Source: an uncultured Caulobacteraceae bacterium
Lineage (GTDB): Bacteria; Pseudomonadota; Alphaproteobacteria; Caulobacterales; TH1-2
NCBI GenBank assembly: GCA_937967425.1
Contig: CALBST010000057.1
Coordinates: 1 to 9,478 of the forward strand
Direction: 5' to 3'
Length of the DNA stretch: 9,478 bases
The position numbers were made by a program, and so were the translations under genes. Positions 7,770 through 9,478 of this stretch are shown one piece after another. Position 1 is the stretch's first letter. Every line of letters starts with the position of its first letter. The notes beneath the pieces are model-generated. The model was not told where the DNA came from and ran no database searches. It saw nothing but the letters and a program-made list of their open reading frames with translations.

Positions 7770-7895
7770 TCAGTCGCGATGATCCATCTGCCCCGTCGAT
7801 TCCTCGAACGGGACTTTTGGAATGCCCAGCGTCACTTCGATGACGGCGCCGAGATCGATGACGTCGGAGTGGACGTCTTGCACTGCTTCAGCCAT
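7770..7895 (-). CDS. lasso peptide precursor 2 (41 aa; core GIPKVPFEESTGQMDHRD)
   Basis: The small reading frame runs from ATG at 7895 to TGA at 7770-7772. The leader has 23 residues and contains D-L-G-A at 14-17 and E-V-T-L at 20-23; the conserved Thr is at position -2, as in nearly all lasso leaders. Cutting after Leu23 gives an 18-residue core starting with Gly1 and carrying Glu8 and Glu9, either of which could close an 8- or 9-residue macrolactam. The calculated monoisotopic mass of the cyclised core is about 2023.94 Da. GGGAGAG (7901-7907) is its ribosome binding site. It starts 27 bases after the stop of precursor 1 and looks like a diverged tandem copy. Ten of 18 core positions are identical (G1, I2, E8, E9, S10, T11, G12, D15, R17, D18). 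Its leader departs from the usual G-A-A-S motif (G-A-V-I here), so efficient processing is less certain than for precursor 1. Confidence 0.9.
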   Translation of the reverse strand: MAEAVQDVHSDVIDLGAVIEVTLGIPKVPFEESTGQMDHRD

Positions 7896-7900
7896 TGCGG

Positions 7901-7907
7901 CTCTCCC
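7901..7907 (-). promoter_or_regulatory. ribosome binding site of precursor 2
   Basis: On the minus strand GGGAGAG precedes ATG 7895, with 7 bases between the GGAG core and the start. It supports the start codon of a gene too short to be judged by length alone. Confidence 0.65.
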
Positions 7908-7922
7908 GTGTTGAGCGCGAAC

Positions 7923-8042
7923 TCAATCGCGATAATCGGGCAGGCCCGTCGACTCTTCGGCGAAACGCTGCACGATGCCGCGGGTCACTTCGCTGGCCGC
8001 GCCCAGATCGGTGAGTTCGTCTTGTTCGAGGTCTTCACGCAT
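7923..8042 (-). CDS. lasso peptide precursor 1 (39 aa; core GIVQRFAEESTGLPDYRD)
   Basis: From ATG 8042 to TGA 7923-7925 there are 39 codons. The 21-residue leader is acidic and ends with D-L-G-A-A-S-E-V-T-R, the typical proteobacterial lasso leader end, with Thr at -2. Cutting after Arg21 leaves an 18-residue core beginning with Gly1 and carrying Glu8 and Glu9 as candidate ring-closing residues. The calculated monoisotopic mass of the cyclised core is about 2033.98 Da. If Glu9 closes the ring, the tail is S-T-G-L-P-D-Y-R-D; Tyr16 and Arg17 are the bulkiest residues that could lock the thread. The same frame is open upstream (ATG 8054, and further still to 8213), but GGAGGA at 8047-8052 points to 8042. 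Starting at 8054 would add M-E-E-I. This is the first gene after the promoter-like region and precedes precursor 2, B and C on the same strand. Confidence 0.95.
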   Translation of the reverse strand: MREDLEQDELTDLGAASEVTRGIVQRFAEESTGLPDYRD

Positions 8043-8046
8043 AATT

Positions 8047-8052
8047 TCCTCC
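8047..8052 (-). promoter_or_regulatory. ribosome binding site of precursor 1, nested in an upstream in-frame ATG
   Basis: On the minus strand GGAGGA lies 5 bases before ATG 8042. The same site begins at the G of another in-frame ATG (8052-8054), which itself has only ACCTCA in front of it. The downstream ATG is therefore the better start. Confidence 0.65.
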
Positions 8053-8060
8053 ATTGAGGT

Positions 8061-8078
8061 GGATCGTTCATTCGATCC
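8061..8078. repeat. 6-bp inverted repeat GGATCG-N6-CGATCC in the precursor 5' leader
   Basis: Exact arms GGATCG (8061-8066) and CGATCC (8073-8078) flank TTCATT. It ends 8 bases before the ribosome binding site of precursor 1. It could be a regulator half-site pair or a small RNA hairpin close to the translation start. The sequence alone does not decide between these. Confidence 0.4.
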
Positions 8079-8082
8079 GGTG

Positions 8083-8099
8083 GGAGCGTGCGACACTCC
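8083..8099. promoter_or_regulatory. candidate operator for the GntR regulator
   Basis: This 17-bp near-palindrome pairs GGAG with CTCC and has the centre GT-GCG-AC (plus strand), with 6 of 7 arm positions matching. GT and AC spaced by three bases is the core of sites bound by FadR-type GntR proteins. It lies between the AT-rich promoter-like patch and the first precursor gene, and about 50 bases beyond the end of a gntR gene. Binding by that protein is inferred. Confidence 0.4.
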
Positions 8100-8100
8100 A

Positions 8101-8143
8101 GACAAATAAGAGAGTTTATAAAAATGAATATTAAGCGGGGAAG
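8101..8143 (-). promoter_or_regulatory. probable promoter region of the precursor operon
   Basis: This is the most AT-rich patch in the right half of the window, between the gntR stop (8147) and the first precursor. On the minus strand it contains TATAAA (8120-8115), a plausible -10 element, and TTATTT a little later. No convincing TTGACA-like -35 is present at the right spacing. The precursors may also be reached by read-through from gntR. Confidence 0.4.
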
Positions 8144-8146
8144 CGT

Positions 8147-8767
8147 CTAGGCGCCGTTCGAGGAAAGCCCTAGCAGCGCGGCGCAGTCGCGGATGCGTTT
8201 GGCGTTCATACAACGCCGCATGTGATACTTTCGAAGTGCGTTTCTGATCGGAGCGATGTTGCCGCTCAAAATCGCCTTACTGATGGGCGCGAGGTCCTGC
8301 TCGACGTTTGGCCAGATTTCGGCTTCCGCGACCCGCGCCATGTGTAGCCGATCATCAGCATTTCGCGTTGCGTGTAAGAGTTCGGCATGTGCGGCGATTG
8401 CTAACCCTGCCAATAGGTCTGCGGCCTTGTCGGGATAACTCGCCGCGGCATCCACCATCGGTTGGGCGGCCGCAGCGAAGTTCGCAAGCGCCAGCTCGGC
8501 GAGTTCGCCCCGCCATCGATAAAGATCGCGCAGGCCGCTCTCACTCCACATGGCGACAGCAAAACCGTGCGACGGGCGAAAGCTCACGAGCCGTTCTGAA
8601 GTCAGCCGCAAGAGAGCCTCGCGCACGGGCGTTGTTGATACGCCGAGGTCGGACGCGATCGCGCTAGCGTCCAGTCGCTGACGCAGCCTGAAGCGGCCGG
8701 CTAAGACCCTTGTCCTAATTTCCTGATAGGCGCGTTCAGGTATGGGTAAGTCAGGCGTCCTCGCCAT
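8147..8767 (-). CDS. GntR-family transcriptional regulator (FadR-like)
   Basis: The protein has 206 residues. The N-terminal winged helix-turn-helix is clear: A-Y-Q-E-I-R-T-R-V-L-A-G-R-F at 14-27, then L-D-A-S-A-I-A-S-D-L-G-V-S-T-T-P-V-R-E-A-L at 32-52 and a wing ending P-S-H-G-F-A-V at about 65-71. The rest is an all-helical ligand domain of the FCD/FadR kind, somewhat short and with few of the usual metal-binding histidines. GntR regulators are known companions of lasso clusters with isopeptidases in alphaproteobacteria. The protein is a good candidate to control the precursor promoter just downstream, possibly through the palindrome at 8083-8099. Its ligand could be an amino acid or small acid; nothing in the sequence shows which. 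ATG 8767 lies 17 bases inside the end of the dioxygenase gene, with a weak AAGG in front of it, which suggests co-transcription with that gene. Confidence 0.9.
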   Translation of the reverse strand: MARTPDLPIPERAYQEIRTRVLAGRFRLRQRLDASAIASDLGVSTTPVREALLRLTSERLVSFRPSHGFAVAMWSESGLRDLYRWRGELAELALANFAAAAQPMVDAAASYPDKAADLLAGLAIAAHAELLHATRNADDRLHMARVAEAEIWPNVEQDLAPISKAILSGNIAPIRNALRKYHMRRCMNAKRIRDCAALLGLSSNGA

Positions 8768-9478
8768 AGTGAGCCTTGAGCTGGCGCGCGATGTCGGGCG
8801 TCAACGCGTCCACGTGCGGACAAAGCGTCGGGGTGTTCGTCGCCAACGCTTGGATCGGATCCTGCCCCTCCCAGCCGCCAAGATTGGGCCGGTGCATCTG
8901 ATAGCCGATGAGCCGCTGCAGGGGTTCTGGGAATGACCGCGCGACGGCGGGCGGATAAGCCAAGTATTGGTTTTCGTACTGCTTCAGCCAACCCAAACAA
9001 TAGGAGACAATGATGCCGTCGCGCGGCGCGCTTGAGCGGTTCTCGCCGGCGCCGTGCGTCAGCGCGCCAAGGAAGACCAGCGCATCACCGGGCTGCATCT
9101 CCGCGGGGATCGATCGCGCTGGATCAATGCTGCGATCCAGCGCGTCCGTGTGACTGCCTGGCCAAAGGCGCGTCGCGCCATTCTCTTCGGTGAAAGCAGT
9201 CAACGGCCACATCACATTGATGAGCCAGGGGCGAAGCTTCGGTTCGTGGGGCCACATCTCTTCATCGCGGTGTGGGGCCTGGGCTCGCTCTTGTGGGTGC
9301 ACGCGAATGGCTTGCGTCAGATTGAGCTGGATGCAATCACACGATGGCTGCAACGCCGCGTGCGTGATCGCGAGCACGCCTGGATGCAGCACAAGGTCTT
9401 GTGTTGAAGGCGCCTTGTTAAGAAGACCTCCGACCCGCGTTGTCTTCCATCCGTAAAAATCGCCTACGCACTTCGGCG
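8751..9478 (-). CDS. PhyH-family Fe(II)/2-oxoglutarate dioxygenase, partial (N-terminus beyond the right edge)
   Basis: The frame is open from TGA at 8751-8753 to the window edge, and family-like sequence (F-Y-G-W-K-T-T-R-V-G-G-L-L-N-K) continues to about 9458. The GTG at 9390-9392 is therefore not the start; about 241 residues are visible and the true start is outside. The iron-binding facial triad is present: His and Asp in P-H-R-D-E (codons near 9270-9272 and 9264-9266) and the distal His in L-T-H-G-A-G-E-N (9054-9056). An Arg suited to 2-oxoglutarate binding is in A-P-R-D-G (9021-9023). W-P-L-T-A-F-T-E-E-N-G-A-T-R-L-W-P-G-S-H is the typical PhyH core. It should be an active hydroxylase-type enzyme. 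Its substrate is unknown. Overlap with gntR ties it to the cluster side, so tailoring of the peptide is conceivable, but many PhyH proteins act on unrelated small molecules. Confidence 0.85.
   Translation of the reverse strand, partial: PKCVGDFYGWKTTRVGGLLNKAPSTQDLVLHPGVLAITHAALQPSCDCIQLNLTQAIRVHPQERAQAPHRDEEMWPHEPKLRPWLINVMWPLTAFTEENGATRLWPGSHTDALDRSIDPARSIPAEMQPGDALVFLGALTHGAGENRSSAPRDGIIVSYCLGWLKQYENQYLAYPPAVARSFPEPLQRLIGYQMHRPNLGGWEGQDPIQALATNTPTLCPHVDALTPDIARQLKAHYGEDA

Noticed and set aside
7779..8057. A 92-residue plus-strand frame opposite both precursors
   Set aside because: It is the antisense of two well-supported precursor genes and shows no family resemblance or ribosome binding site.
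7923..8213. A 96-residue frame on the minus strand overlapping the end of gntR
   Set aside because: Only its last 39 codons look like a protein family (lasso precursor). The upstream part runs through the gntR end, the AT-rich patch and the palindromes, and the best ribosome binding site is at 8047-8052.
8751..9392. The dioxygenase as a complete gene starting at GTG 9392
   Set aside because: The frame stays open to the window edge and the added residues look like PhyH sequence, so the gene is truncated by the window rather than starting there.
1..9478. Mobile elements, CRISPR arrays, tRNA or rRNA genes
   Set aside because: No transposase or integrase motifs, no evenly spaced direct repeats and no tRNA-like folds were recognised; almost all bases are covered by the genes listed.

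Overview
The window is GC-rich DNA, apparently from an alphaproteobacterium. Caulobacterales or Sphingomonadales-like is the best guess, from the FecR/TonB-receptor pair, the codon style and the type of cluster. It holds an almost complete lasso peptide locus, and nearly every base is assigned. Lasso peptides are ribosomally made peptides in which the N-terminal amine is joined to an Asp or Glu side chain and the tail is threaded through the ring.

Left arm, plus strand (1-5246): the C-terminal end of a FecR-type anti-sigma regulator; a 1000-residue TonB-dependent receptor with an N-terminal signalling (STN) domain; and, separated by only 8 bases, a secreted S9-family serine hydrolase that fits the lasso peptide isopeptidases. 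This is the sense, import and cleave arm. Right arm, minus strand, read from 9478 down to 5234: a PhyH-type Fe(II)/2-oxoglutarate dioxygenase cut by the window edge; a GntR-family regulator overlapping it; two very short lasso precursor genes in tandem; a fused RRE/cysteine-protease B protein; and an asparagine-synthetase-like lasso cyclase C. The two arms converge and overlap by 13 bases at 5234-5246.

The main find is the pair of precursor genes at 7923-8042 and 7770-7895, too short for ordinary gene calling. They encode leaders sharing DLGA and EVT, and 18-residue cores GIVQRFAEESTGLPDYRD and GIPKVPFEESTGQMDHRD, which share 10 of 18 positions including EESTG. Between the precursors and B lies a perfect 12-bp inverted repeat (7736-7760). 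It has no U-tract and sits where a hairpin could set the ratio of precursor to enzyme transcripts. Upstream of the first precursor are an AT-rich promoter-like patch and two palindromes. One has a GT-N3-AC centre and is a reasonable operator candidate for the neighbouring GntR protein.

Proposed working model (inference): B removes the leaders and C closes the Gly1-Glu8 or Gly1-Glu9 ring, giving two lasso peptides. No dedicated exporter is visible. Outside peptide could be recognised by the TonB receptor, which may signal through FecR to an off-window FecI-type sigma factor, and imported peptide could be linearised by the isopeptidase. The PhyH enzyme may be a tailoring enzyme or an unrelated neighbour.
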